Source: Microcebus murinus
Lineage: Eukaryota; Chordata; Mammalia; Primates; Cheirogaleidae
Reading direction: 5' to 3'
Length of the DNA stretch: 64,000 nucleotides
NCBI RefSeq assembly: GCF_040939455.1
Contig: NC_134106.1
Span: 38,896,001 to 38,960,000 of the forward strand
Position numbers and translations under genes: made by a program. Shown here in pieces: positions 1 to 33,626 of the stretch. The notes beneath the pieces were generated by a model, which saw only the letters and a program-made list of their open reading frames with translations, ran no database searches and had not been told where the DNA came from. Positions within the stretch are counted from its first letter, which is position 1; every line of letters begins with the position of its first letter.

Positions 1-41
1 CAGAGTGCTAGGATTACAGGCATGAGCCACTGTGCCCAGCC
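1..41 (-). mobile_element. Alu SINE, end fragment cut by window start
   Basis: The sequence from 'cagagtgctaggattacagg' to 'gcccagcc' is the complement of an Alu 5' end. The rest lies left of the window, in MSH2 intron 7. Confidence 0.85.
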
Positions 42-73
42 CCAAAAGCATTTTAAATGTCACTTAAAAATCC

Positions 74-386
74 CAATCCCTCTGGGAGGCCCGAGGCAGG
101 TGGATTGCTCAAGGTCAGGAGTTCTAGACTAGCCTGAGCAAGAGTAAGACCACATCTCTAGTAAAAATAGAAGGAAAATTAATTGGCCAACTAAAAGTAT
201 ATAGAAAAAATTAGCTGGGCCTGGTGGCGCATGCCTGTAGTCCCAGCTACTTGGGAGGCCGAGGCAGAAGGATTGCTTGAACCCAGGAGTTTGAGGTTGC
301 TGTGAGTTAGGCTGATGCCACGGCACTCACTCTAGCCCGGGCAACAGAGCAAGATTCTGTCTCAAGAAAAAAAAAAAAAAGAAAAA
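74..386 (+). mobile_element. Alu SINE (5'-truncated, sense)
   Basis: Dimeric Alu lacking about the first 30 bases, with the strepsirrhine 'aattggccaact' middle and an A-rich tail near 366-386. It lies in MSH2 intron 7. Confidence 0.9.
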
Positions 387-492
387 TCACCATTCCTTAG
401 AACTATTAAAATACACTTTTCTATAGTATGAGAAGACACTGTTCTTCTTTTGTAGACAGACTTAAATTCAACTTTGTGATAACAAGTTACAA

Positions 493-672
493 AATAAGTA
501 TAGATTTAAAATTTATGGTAATCTTTTCTCTTATTTGTCTAGTGTAAAAGGTAGCTAAATGCTTATCATCTCAAAGTACCTGTGTTATAAAAAGTATTCC
601 CCTTGTATCCAAGGCTCCTCTTTAGACTGATAAGACTTAGAGCCCTGGCTCTTTCCACCAAAGCAGAAATAG
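493..672. repeat. Direct duplication in intron 7, copy 1
   Basis: About 180 bp beginning 'aataagtatagatttaaaat' recurs at 1263-1445 with only scattered substitutions. It includes 'gtagctaa', 'tcaaagtacc', 'aaaagtattcc' and 'tttagactga'. It is not a recognised transposon and nothing in it looks coding. Confidence 0.85.
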
Positions 673-1262
673 ATTGCAGAAATGCATCTTTAAATTTTCT
701 TGTCCCCACACTACTTTAGTGTGACTTAGGTAGCCATTTATCCTCCTTATGCCTCAGTTTCCCAGCCCATAAATGAATATCTTCCATCGCTATGCTTTTC
801 TGCTTCCATATCCTCTGGTCTTGTCCAGTAGGACCAGCTGGAAACCCAAAGTGATTGACCAGTATTAGGGATGGGATCAGAGTATAATTGTGGAGATAGG
901 CTCTTTAAACAATTTAGTCTCACCATTTACATCAGCCATTTTGATCCTTTTCTCCTCACACATCTCTTCTCTCATATAGTAAATAAATATCCTTTTATTT
1001 TCCTGAGAAAGTACTGGCCTTGAGTTTGGAGCTCCCTTAATTTCCTTTCACCATGTTCTTACTCCCTCCTTTTTACTCTTTATTTCCCACTTTCCTTTAA
1101 TCTCTCTATTGGCTTTTTACCACCAAGTATTTAAAAATGCTCACATGTATCTTATTAAAATAAAAAGGGGGAACCTTGTCCTTGGGTCCTTAGTTAATAC
1201 CATTTATATCTATCTGTCGCTCTTTCCATTCCTAGCCAAATTTCTAAAAGCCTACATTTCCC
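673..1262. other. Intron 7 sequence between the duplicated copies
   Basis: T/C-rich unique-looking intron sequence. I recognise no repeat family, RNA gene or reading frame. Confidence 0.5.
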
Positions 1263-1445
1263 AATAAGTATAGATTTAAAATTTATGATAATCTTTTCTC
1301 TTATTTGTCTAGTATAAAAGGTAGCTAAGTGCTTATCTTCTCAAAGTACCTGTATTATAAAAAGTATTCCCTTTGTATCCAAGTCTCCTCTTTAGACTGA
1401 TATGACTTAGAGCCCTGGCATTTATTTCCACCAAAGCAGAAATAC
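1263..1445. repeat. Direct duplication in intron 7, copy 2
   Basis: Second copy of the 493-672 segment, offset about 770 bp, in the same orientation. The two copies diverge near 'ccaccaaagcagaaata'. Confidence 0.85.
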
Positions 1446-1602
1446 AGAAAATGGGTCTGGTATATTCACTCGTCTAGTTTCCAGCCCTGACCACAGAACT
1501 GAAGTAACATTTGCTAGGTGACTCATTTTTTGCTAAATTTAGTGAATGCAGTAGAGCCCCTGTCTTCCTAGTGAGGCTTCACTGATGAATTTGACAATCT
1601 TA

Positions 1603-1896
1603 GGCTGGGCATGGTGGCTCACACCTGTAATCCTGGCACTCTGGGAGGCTGAGGTGGGGGAGGATCACTTGAAATCAGGAGTTTGAGACCAGCCTGAGCA
1701 AGAGTGAGACCCCATCTCTACTAAAAATAGAAAAACATAGCCGGACGTGGTGTGGTAGCGTGCACCTGTAGTCCCAATTACTCAGGAGGCTGAGGCTGGA
1801 GGATCGCTTGAGCCCAGGAATTTGAGGTTGCTCTGAGCTAGGCTGATGCCACAGCACTCTAGCCTGGACAACAGAGCAAAACTCTGTCTCAAAAAA
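1603..1896 (+). mobile_element. Alu SINE (sense, full length)
   Basis: Starts 'ggctgggcatggtggctcac' and ends in a short A-run. The flanks 'gacaatctta' and 'tacaatcttg' look like a decayed target-site duplication. Confidence 0.92.
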
Positions 1897-2844
1897 TATT
1901 TACAATCTTGATCATCCTGAAACCACTCCTCTAGGATTTTGTTAAACATTTTTGTGTTCCTGGTTTTCATTTTATTATATGGTTATTCCTCTTTATCCTT
2001 GTTTTTTTTGCCTTTTCCTTACTAGTGAGTGTTTCCCTCACTCGTTCAAGTTCTGTTTTTGGCTCCCTTCTCACTTAATACAAGGAACTTTAAAGCTGAA
2101 ATTCTTGAATGAGTTCTTGGAGTCTTACTGAAATTTCATGCAAAATTTTGTGTGTATGTGTGTGTTTTCTGGAGAGAGGACCTGTAAATTTCATCAAATA
2201 TTCAAAAGCATATTTTAACACTCTCCCTCCTTATTCCCCCACAAAGGTAAGAAGTACTGCTCTGTACACATATTCCTTCGATGATCTTTCTCACTCTCTG
2301 GCATAATTATGGAAGCTAGGAATTGGGGATGGGGCTGGTTTGGGCTTCCTTCCTCAGCCTCCCTGTGTATGCATGGTCTGAAATACTTGATGAGAGTTTT
2401 GCAACAAGTCAGTAATTTCTTACTTTTATGGTGTTACACTTAAGTTATAGACCTGTGAGAGATCATAACATTATCTAAATCAAATGCTTCACAGTATAGG
2501 TTTGGTAACTGTTATCCAGGTAAGATATTTGAAATCACGTGGCCTGGAAAGTATTAGAGGGGAAGACTGTTGTCCCAGGTGTTGTGGTGCTATGAGCTGT
2601 GTTTCTTTGTATTATACAAAGTATTTGAGACTCTGGTTGTACCTTGGTCATTGGAAACCTAAAGGATCTCTGAGTATTTTTTTTTTTTCCAAAAACAACA
2701 GAATGACATTTTGCAAACCTCAGTATAGCTCTGTAGCATATTTATTTCAAGGAGAAAATCTAAAGCGGGACTTATTTGTAAAGAAAATAGACCAAATGCA
2801 CGATCTTTAAAAACAAATTAGTGACTTTAACAGTTTGTTTATTA
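1897..2844. other. Intron 7 unique stretch
   Basis: Unassigned intron sequence with a short TG run (about 2149-2165) and a 12-T run near 2678. A 108-codon open frame at 2484-2810 has no protein-like composition or homology I recognise and is not called. Confidence 0.5.
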
Positions 2845-3122
2845 ACAGAGTCTCACTGTGATGTCTGAGCTAGAGTATAGTAGCATCATCATAGTTCACT
2901 GCAATCTCAAAATCCTGAGCTTAAGTGATCCTCCTGCCTCAGCCTCCTGAGTAGCTAGGATTACAGGCATGAACCACTATGCTCAGATAATATTTAAATT
3001 TTTTTTGTAGAGATGGGGTCTTGCTATCACCCAGGCTGGTCTAGAACTCTGGCCTAAAGTGATCTTTCCACCTGGAGCTCCCAAAGTGTTAGGATTACAG
3101 GCACGAATCACCATGCCTGGCA
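2845..3122 (-). mobile_element. Old Alu (AluJ-like, antisense)
   Basis: Diverged antisense dimer with 'gatcctcctgcctcagcctc' and the later 'cccaaagtgttaggattac'. It lacks the strepsirrhine-specific middle, so it probably predates that lineage. Confidence 0.85.
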
Positions 3123-3174
3123 AATATTTTAAATATTGGTAGAAATTGAGTACGCTCTGTTACCATCTTGTGGA

Positions 3175-3490
3175 TTTTTTTTTTCTTTTTTTCTTTTTTT
3201 TTTTTTTTTTGAGATAGTCTCGCTCTGTTGCCTGGTCTATGGCATCAGGCCACCTCACAGCAACCTCAAACCCCTGGGCTGAAGCGATCCTCCTGCCCCA
3301 GCCTCCGAATAGCTGGGACAACATGCCTGGCTAATTTTTTTCTATTTTTAGTTGTTGGATTAATTTATTTCTATTTTTATTGTCTGGCTAATTTCTTTCT
3401 GTATTTAGTAGAGATGGGGTCTTCCTCTTGCTGAGGCTGACCTCAAGCCATCCCAGAGTGCTAGGATTACAGGTGTGAGCCACCACACCT
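3175..3490 (-). mobile_element. Alu SINE (antisense, diverged)
   Basis: A long T-tract is followed by 'gagatagtctcgctctg' and ends 'gtgagccaccacacc'. The middle contains two copies of the 'ctggctaatttctttctgt'-type linker, an internal rearrangement. Confidence 0.88.
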
Positions 3491-3629
3491 TTTTTTTTTT
3501 GGTTTTTGATTAAGCTTAATGCTATCTCAATGTCATTTCTGAAAAAAACTGGAAAATAAAGTGAATTGAGAGACCAGTAGGTGGCAGCAATAGTACAGAA
3601 AGTAAATTTGCATTCAGTGATAAAAGATT

Positions 3630-3695
3630 GCTTGCTTGCTTTCTGTCTGTCTGTCTTTCCTTCCTTCCTTTCATTCTTTTCTTTTCTTTCTCTTT
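3630..3695. repeat. Pyrimidine-rich microsatellite (GCTT/CTGT/TTCC)
   Basis: Successive short runs of gctt, ctgt, ttcc and ttttc precede an antisense Alu. It probably grew out of that Alu's tail. Confidence 0.75.
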
Positions 3696-3948
3696 TGACA
3701 GGCTTTGCTCTGTTACCCAGGCTGGAGTAGACTGTAGTGGTCTTAAACAATCCTCTTGCCTTGGGCTCCCAAGTGGCTAGGACTACAGGTGTTTTCCAGT
3801 ACACCTGGCTAATTTTTCTTACTTTTTGTGGAGAAGGGGGTCTCATTATGTTTCCCAGGCTGGTCCTGAACTCCTGGCCTCACGTGATCCTCCGGTCTCA
3901 GCCTCCCAAAATGCTGGAATTACCATGCATGACCCACCACACCCAGCC
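3696..3948 (-). mobile_element. Old Alu (AluJ-like, antisense, deleted)
   Basis: Antisense Alu with an internal deletion in its first half, ending 'ccaccacacccagcc'. Confidence 0.85.
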
Positions 3949-4149
3949 AAGAAATATATTTTCATTGTGACTTCAAGCATACCACACACATACTATATAT
4001 ACGAAAACTGAATCACATAATAAATTGTATGAAACTGAAGCAGTGTATAAAACTGAAACAACAAACAATACTCTTATGTATGTTGACATTTTCTGTTTTA
4101 TTACAAAGGTGAATCTTTGGATCTTGCTTTTAAAAGTCATTTCTTGAAG

Positions 4150-4385
4150 ACAAATAGTTATCAGTTGTCTACTTTGTGCCAAACATTGTTCCAGGACGTA
4201 CAAGGGTAGAGATGACAGATAAGGTTCCTGTTTTGTGGAGGTTCTGTAATCGTGGAAGGGGGACACAGATAATAAGGAAATAAATGAACAAAGATTTCAA
4301 ATAGAGTAATAAGTACAATAAAGAAAACATTGATGTGATACAGTGATTTGGCAGGGGCCCAGGAGGCAGTAGATCTGGAGACCCT
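4150..4385. repeat. Ancient interspersed repeat, L2/MIR-like
   Basis: Phrases such as 'ctactttgtgccaaacattg', 'gacagataaggttcctg' and 'gacacagataataaggaaat' fit a common old mammalian repeat of the 'tgtgccaggcactgttc' type. The family is assigned only loosely. Confidence 0.45.
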
Positions 4386-4416
4386 AAAAAAGGAAGGCTT
4401 CTTTAAGGAATTTCTG

Positions 4417-4747
4417 TTTCTTTTGTTTGTTTTTGAGACAGAGTCTCACTCTGTTGCCTGGGCTAGAGTGCTGTGGTGTCAGCCTAGCTCATAACAACCT
4501 CAAATTCCTAGGCTCAGGCGATCCTCCTGCCTCAGCCTACTGAGGAGCTGGGACTACTAGCATGTACCACCATGCCTGGCTAATTTTTTCTATGTATATT
4601 TTTAGTTGTCCAACTAATTTCTTTCTGTTTTTTTTAGTGGAGATGGGGTCTCGCTCTTGCTCAGGCTGGTCTCCTGACCTTGAGCGATCCACCCGCCTCA
4701 GCCTCCCAGAGTGGTAGGATTACAGGTGTGAGCCACCACGCCCAGCC
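4417..4747 (-). mobile_element. Alu SINE (antisense, full length)
   Basis: T-tract then 'gagacagagtctcactctgt' through 'ccaccacgcccagcc'. 'aggaatttctgttt' and 'aggaatatctgttt' flank it as a target-site duplication. Confidence 0.92.
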
Positions 4748-4964
4748 AGGAATATCTGTTTAAGGTGAGACTTGAACCATGAGAAGGAACCAGCTGTTAA
4801 TATCTTGGTGGTGAGGGCAGGGAAGTTAGTGAGGTCTGGCATTGCAGGTACCTAAAGCTGGCATGGGCTTGTTGAAGGAGTGAAGGAAAGCTAGAGTGGT
4901 CAAGTGTAGAGGTAGAGAATTAGGGCAAGGTTGGTAGGAGTTGAGGCTAGAGAGGCTAGAGGCT

Positions 4965-5400
4965 TGTCTGACATTTTAAACCTTTTGGTGCCATGGGCCC
5001 TTTTGGCTTCTAATGAAACCCATGAATCCCTTCTTCACATAGTGTTTTCAAATGCATAAAATAAAACACATAGAGTTACAAAGGAAACCAGTTTCTATTG
5101 AAATATACTTACCAAAATATAAAACAAATTCTTGATATAGCTATATGTCCTTTTTGTTAATACATTTAAAAAAATCTGACAGAATTTTGTAGTAAGAATG
5201 AGCTTAAATGATACTTCAGAGTATCTCCAGAAACTATAATATGATATAAAATATAGCTGATATTTTGTTTGGTAACAAAGACACAGGTACTGGTAATATT
5301 AATATTACTATGGTTTATTGTCTATGTTAATGATAGAAGGAAATGCTAACTTTCACTTGGAGGTTAGAGAAAATAAAGATGGAATTTACTTTTCTATGTT
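4965..5400. mobile_element. Ancient DNA-transposon MITE (hAT-like)
   Basis: It opens 'taaaccttttggtgccatgg gccc', then a characteristic AT-rich body ('aaatgcataaaataaaacac', 'gttacaaaggaaacca'). This is a pattern I associate with an old mammalian hAT element. The matching right end is not clear. Confidence 0.5.
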
Positions 5401-5869
5401 TCTGTAGTACTCTGAATTTTAAAGGGATACTTGGGTTAAGACCCCAGGATAGCTTGTGTAGGGCATTCTAGGCTGTGGTAACTAGTACAGAATGTAGTTG
5501 TTCAAAACCCCGTTGGAAATTGGCAACTGAGGTTCAGTTATAAGTTACAAGTAGGGGAAGGAATTCAAGATGCTAGTGAAAGTTTGCAGGATAAGGGAGC
5601 AGGTGAGCTAAGAGGGGGTTTGTAGACTCCAAGAAGAGCTGCAGGAAAGTGGACCTGTGTGTCTGAGAGGCCAGAGGAGATGTTAAGAGTGACATAGGTT
5701 CTGAAGTTTACATAGGTATATTCTGTAATAATATTATGTGTGTATTCTTGGAAAGCTTTCTTTAAAGTTGTGCTAGAAAAATAATAAAGCTTATGGAAAA
5801 AATAGGGTTGGTGCAGACTTTACATGAAAAATTTGAAACCATTACTAACAAAAACATTAACAAACTTTA

Positions 5870-6440
5870 ATAAAATCAGTGGCCTCCATTGCATTTGCAT
5901 CCAGCACCAGCTTCAGGCAACTCTTCGCAGCCTTACAGTAAGGACCTCTTGTTTCCTCCACTGTAGGTCATTGAGGGGCATTTGCTCCTAATGGAGGTCA
6001 GTTTCATCAAAATTAAAAATCTAAAAGCAGAGCATAGAATTTAGTTGATTTTTTTTTAAACGCTGGTAAGTGTTTTTGCACTCCAGCCTTCCCACATATC
6101 TTAAAGTAGTGGAAAGTGTAGTGACCATTAAGCCAACTACTCCAAAGTCTTCATTGCTAAAGCTTACTCTTGTATCAGAACTTGCCTTTGACCCCTTCAA
6201 AACATTAATAGGCTGGAAAAAATTCATGAACCAACACCACCTCTGCATTTTACTGCCATAATTCCTTTATTTACCAATACCACATAAGCAGACTTGGAAT
6301 AAAGAACCAGTCATTGTAGCACAACAGACATTATGTGGGCTAAGTGTTGTTTATAATAGTCTGTCTAAATGATATTTCACACATATGTACTATTTTCTAA
6401 ATCTGTTTAGATGCTTTTGTGATTAATAAAATATGAACTC
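5870..6440 (-). pseudogene. Tigger (pogo-type) transposase relic
   Basis: Read on the minus strand, 6190-6248 gives CWFMNFFQPINVLKGSKASS, and near 6000-6020 IFNFDETDL, with about 60 codons between them. Tigger/pogo transposases have a GWF-type helix segment followed at about that distance by the IFNxDET motif carrying the first catalytic Asp of the DDE triad. Frameshifts and stops separate the pieces, so the element is dead. It lies in MSH2 intron 7, antisense. Confidence 0.72.
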
Positions 6441-6649
6441 TTAAAACAATTTTGGTGACCTCGTAGTAGTTTTTCATCATTTTCTCACTAGCTACTAAAA
6501 TGTCTGGGAAAGTTTGGGAACTATTGCTTTGAAGTGAAATGCAGCATGCTAGAGATCACTTGCAGAATTCTAGGGGAATTTATTGAAGAGCAGGAAAAAA
6601 TTCCTTGCATTATACCAATAGTAATGGAGTGACTGTTGAACTTCTGTTA

Positions 6650-6835
6650 AGTGTAAAGGACTGTGTATTAAGTGTTATATATAATTATTTATTCATCTTC
6701 TAGGTAGCTACTATTATTATTCCATTGTACAAGAAAAGGGAACTCAGAGTAACATGCTCCAGATAGCAGAGACAGTAGGTAGTAGAGCTGGGATTAACAC
6801 CCAGATCTCTCTACTACTGCTTTTTTATGCTATAT
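6650..6835 (-). mobile_element. MIR SINE (antisense)
   Basis: The segment has 'attattattccattgtacaa', 'agggaactcagagta' and 'agagctgggattaacaccca', the complement of the MIR core and tRNA-like head. Confidence 0.7.
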
Positions 6836-29551
<22,716 letters not shown>

Positions 29552-29673
29552 GAAAATCCCACCAATGGAATGAAGATAATATTGATAAGCTATTGTCTGT
29601 AATACTTTTATATTGTTTTATAGTAACCCCTTTTCCATAGTGTTAACTGTCAATGCCCATGGGATATCAACTT

Positions 29674-29679
29674 AATAAA
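29674..29679 (+). promoter_or_regulatory. MSH2: MSH2 proximal poly(A) signal AATAAA
   Basis: A canonical AATAAA lies 122 nt after the stop codon, followed by a T-rich stretch. It is a candidate for a short 3' UTR form. Confidence 0.65.
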
Positions 29680-29801
29680 ATATTTAGTACTACTTTGCTC
29701 TGAATACATTTTCAAAGATCTTTATTTTGAAAAATGACAGCTATAACTGAGGACTGTTTAAATGGACTTGGGCAATAATAAGCAGTATGCTGAATTTTAT
29801 A

Positions 29802-29807
29802 AATAAA
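29802..29807 (+). promoter_or_regulatory. MSH2: MSH2 distal poly(A) signal AATAAA
   Basis: A second canonical AATAAA is followed within 20 nt by TG-rich sequence. It matches the signal near the 3' end of human MSH2 mRNA as remembered, so it is the likely main site. Confidence 0.75.
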
Positions 29808-29820
29808 ATGTAGTTTGTGG

Positions 29821-30343
29821 AATTTGAGATGCATCGTATTTCTTTGCAGCGTGACTTCTATACATCTTTGTTCCTATCTTATAAAAATAAAGGATCTTAC
29901 AAAGCCAGGGGTCACTGGAGATCATTGCGAGTATCCTCAGAATGTCCATCTGTTGACAGGAGCCAGGTTGGCTGCATATGCATTAGCCAAGGAACTTATA
30001 AATTCAGAGTCCTCGTGTGGGCCCGTGTCCCCTCTGCCAGTGTCTCATGAGACTTAGACATCTGGATTTTAACAAAACATCTCAGAGTGGAAACCCTGAT
30101 TTAGTCTACTACTATCTTACAAGAAAGAGATGAAGGAATTAGATCCTGCGCAATGTGAAGAGAAAAGGAGAGGCTTTTCAATAAATGCAATTCGATGGGG
30201 GTGTTTTCATATAGGAACAAATGAAATTAGGCTCCTACATCTTATATAAAAATCAACTTCAGTGAATTTTAGACCAAATGTATAAGGCACAATTATCAGG
30301 CTTTTGGTGTTTTATAGTCCTATAGAAGATAATAGAGGAAAAG
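29821..30343. other. Sequence just downstream of MSH2
   Basis: No recognised repeat. Overlapping short frames at 29815-30057 are not protein-like. Confidence 0.45.
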
Positions 30344-30685
30344 TTTTTTTTTTTTTTTTTTTTTTTTTTGAGACAGAGTCTCGCTTTGTTGCCCAGGCTA
30401 GAGTGAGTGCCGTGGCGTCAACCTAGCTCACAGCAACCTCAAACTCCTGGGCTCCAGTGATCCTTCTGCCTCAGCCTCCCGAGTAGCTGGGACTACAGGC
30501 ATGCGTCACCATGCCCGGCTAATTTTTTATATATATATCAGTTGGCCAATTAATTTCTTTCTATTTATAGTAGAGACGGGGTCTCGCTCTTGCTCAGGCT
30601 GGTTTTGAACTCCTGACCTTGAGCAATCCGCCCGCCTCGGCCTCCCAAGAGCTAGGATTACAGGCGTGAGCCACAGCGCCCGGCC
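30344..30685 (-). mobile_element. Alu SINE (antisense), deletion subgroup copy 1
   Basis: Little diverged. It carries 'cctcccaagagctaggatta' where most copies have 'cccagagtgctaggatta'. 'aggaaaag' flanks both sides. Confidence 0.95.
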
Positions 30686-30875
30686 AAGGAAAAGATTTTT
30701 ATGTCCTTGGCTTTGGGAAAAACTTCTTAAGTCACAAAAAACACCATTCATAAAGTTTGACATATTTAGCTATCTATTGAAATTAAGAACTTCTTTTCAT
30801 TAAAAGCCACTACAAAGTGAAAAGACATGATCCATAAAGGAAGAACATACTGGTGGTACCACATAAAATATCAAA

Positions 30876-31011
30876 GAGCTGGGTGTGGTGGTGCATGCCT
30901 GTAGTATCAGCTGCTTGGGGAGACTGAGGGAGGAGGATCATTTGAGCCCAGAAGTTCAAGTCCAGCCTAAGCAACATGGCCATATTGCATTTCTTTAAAA
31001 AGAAAAAATAA
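30876..31011 (+). mobile_element. Alu right-monomer fragment (old)
   Basis: 'agctgggtgtggtggtgcat' to an A-rich end. Confidence 0.8.
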
Positions 31012-31012
31012 A

Positions 31013-31155
31013 GGCCAGGTGCGGTGGCTCACTCCTGTGATCCTAGCACTTCGGGAGGCCAAAGCGGGCGAATTGCTTGAGGTGAGGAGCTCAAAACCAG
31101 CTTGAGCAAGAGTGAGATCTTGTCTCTACAAAAAAAAAATAGAAATTAATTGGCC
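31013..31155 (+). mobile_element. Alu left-monomer fragment
   Basis: Starts 'ggccaggtgcggtggctcac' and stops in 'attaattggcca', so the second half is missing. Confidence 0.85.
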
Positions 31156-31340
31156 ATTGGGTATGAGCTGAGGGGATTGGGGTTTGAAAGTTAAAGGGTA
31201 CAGTGTTTCTTTGTGAGATGGAAGTTCTATAATTGGTAGTAGTTGTACATACCTGTGAATTTACTAAAAATCATTGAATTGTACACAGATGAACAAATCA
31301 GATGGTATGGGAATTAATAAAGCTGTTTTAAAAATAAAGT
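31156..31340 (+). mobile_element. L1M 3'-end fragment (sense)
   Basis: 'actaaaaatcattgaattgt' and 'attaataaagctgtttt' match the conserved end of old L1 elements. A fuller copy is at 38240. Confidence 0.7.
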
Positions 31341-31499
31341 TCAGATCATTCACTCAAGGAAATCTTACCATCAGTGCTATCAGTCAATCAATAAGGAAAT
31401 CTAAGTGGTCCATGCACATGAAGGTCTTCAATCACCAGTGAGAAAAATGAAAACCATGCCAGGCTATCCGCTACTTAGCCTCCTGCCACACTGACAAGC

Positions 31500-32710
31500 A
31501 TTTCAAGGGTGGCAATGACAACTGTTGGTGAGTATGTGGAACAACACTGTTGGTGGTAAGATTATGTAATGAAGTTGAAAATATGCATACAACCCAGCAG
31601 CTCTACCCTAGGTGCATACTCTAGAGATGCTTGTGCACATTGTGCTGCAATATGTATACAAGAATGTTCATAATATCCAAGATCAAGATGCCAGCAGGAA
31701 AGAAAATGGAAAAAAAAATGTTCATAATATCCCCAAACTGGAACAACCCAGCAGTGAAAATAAACTCCAGCTACACAAAATAACATAAATTGAATCTTGA
31801 AACACTAAAAGAATTGAGACAAAAAGAATACACAGTTTTTCCCACTCATATGAAGTTTAACAACATGATATTGGCCAGGTGCAATGGCTCACACCTGTAA
31901 TCCCAGCACTTTGGGAGGTTGAGGCAGAAGAATCTGTGAGCCCCAGGAGTTTGAGGTTGCAGTTAGCTAAGATGATGCTACCGCACTCCAGCCCAGGCAA
32001 CAGAGTGAGACCATGTCTCAGAGACAAAGCCTATGAAGTTTGGGGATGCAGTCATGGGGGTGGCAACTATGAAAAATGAGAAAGTTTTCGGCCTTAGTAT
32101 CATCTTTCTAGAAACCTCCGCACCATAGGAGTCAAATGGAAGAAGTAAATGTGTAGGTTGAAGTGCAAAAGAAGAAAGATGAGGCAGAGGTCCAATTAAA
32201 CCTTGCCTTGTGCACATGTGAAGGCCACAAGAGCAGAAACATGGAATGCCAGAGTCTGGGGATACTGGCACAACTTGTTGGACTGCATGCTACTATCTAG
32301 AGTTTGCCACCCTGTGGATCTAGAACTTCATTGCCATCAGATGGCCAAGACCACCTCTAAGAGACCCGTCTTGGTTATACCAAAACAGTCCCTATTTGTC
32401 CTTTGCCCTGGACCTGACATTCTGGACTAGTTCTGTTCCCAGTTGTGGCCAAGTGTAACAAGTATACAAAAAATCATATCTTCTGCTGTTTCCACTGAAT
32501 AGTAATAAAAAAAACACAAAGTGATTATGTAAGTCAGGAGAGTGGTTGTCTTTGCCTAGGGACATGGGGTGCTTATGGGAAAGGGGCAAATAAGGGTCTT
32601 TGAAAGGGCACAGCATTGTGTTTTTTGACCTGAGTGGTTTTGCAGGTGTTTGCTTTATAGTTACTGCAATTTTGTTTTATACACTTAAAATTTGGTATGA
32701 GAACAAATTG
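31500..32710 (+). mobile_element. Old L1M ORF2-end/3' UTR remnant, interrupted
   Basis: 'acaacccagcagctctaccc', 'gtatacaagaatgttcataa' and 'gcagtgaaaataaactccag' are the classic end of L1 ORF2. 32520-32700 resembles the following UTR. An Alu (31873-32025) and an unexplained block (about 32090-32500) lie between. Confidence 0.6.
31873..32025 (+). mobile_element. Alu SINE (sense, internally deleted)
   Basis: 'ggccaggtgcaatggctcac' joins directly to the final third 'ccccaggagtttgaggttgc'. Confidence 0.85.
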
Positions 32711-33626
32711 AAATTTAAGATCAATGATTCCTTTAAAATACTCATTTAGCCACGTTCTGTGAGTTCCATCAGTTTTTCTTTTCTAGATACCAAAAGCTTA
32801 GGAAGAAGGCAAACTTAGAAAGATTTTAAATGTGGCAATCTTTATTGGTTTACAAAATCATTTAATCACTTATAAGTGGAAAACTTTTACAGAAATCAAA
32901 AACCAATTTTTAAATTCCAGTGAAATATTTCATCCCTTAGCTGTAGAAGAGTCTTTTTAAGATTGCTGCACAATAGCATGTTTAACATGGAAATCAGCTT
33001 TTAGTTGGTTTTAGTTGTTAGGGCTACAAGAAATAGGGGGGCGGGGAGGGGAAACTGTTGATTTCAAGAAAACGTGTAATCTACCAACCTCTGATAAATC
33101 AAGCTGCTTTCATTTCTCTAAAAGAGACTTGGTGTTTAGTTCTAAGATGTTTTTGAAAATGAAAAAACATAATAGATCTGCTTAGGATGTTTCAGACTTA
33201 ATCTGTGCTTACTACATGAATATGCTAATGAAACAACCAGGCCTTCAATTAGAGTCTCCTTCCTGTTAAAATGGTGGATGTAAAACAAGATATAAACTAA
33301 TTTCTGACCTGTCAAAGGTTTTTCTCAAAATTATAATTGTAATGCGATTTGTTTTTTCTTCCCCACTCAAACATACATTTGGGTAATACCAAAGTAAAGC
33401 CGAATATATATTATCCAAGATTTAAAACTCAACCATACTGTTGCTATGAAATTTGTTGACCACATAACCATGTTTCTGAAAAAAATACATGCTTTTTTAT
33501 TTTTTTTTAATTAGCACTAAGAAGCCAAGATGCAATTGTTTTTGCAATTAATTTGATTTTTTTTTCTGAAAATACTGTTTTGGGGTTAAACATTGTAACA
33601 AAACAGGTATAAGAAAAATGTTTTAA
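32711..33626. other. Intergenic AT-rich unique block
   Basis: No repeat, RNA gene or coding frame recognised. Confidence 0.5.

Larger units (their letters stand above)
29552..29820 (+). other. MSH2: MSH2 3' untranslated region
   Basis: About 270 nt of AT-rich sequence runs from the stop codon to roughly 29820, just past the distal poly(A) signal. The end is set by the AATAAA at 29802 and by its resemblance to the end of the human MSH2 mRNA as I recall it (…TAGTTTGTGG). The exact cleavage site cannot be fixed from sequence alone. Confidence 0.8.

Noticed and set aside
2484..2810. 108-codon plus-strand frame in MSH2 intron 7
   Set aside because: No similarity that I recognise and no splice-site pair that would include it in frame. 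Chance frame length in this composition.
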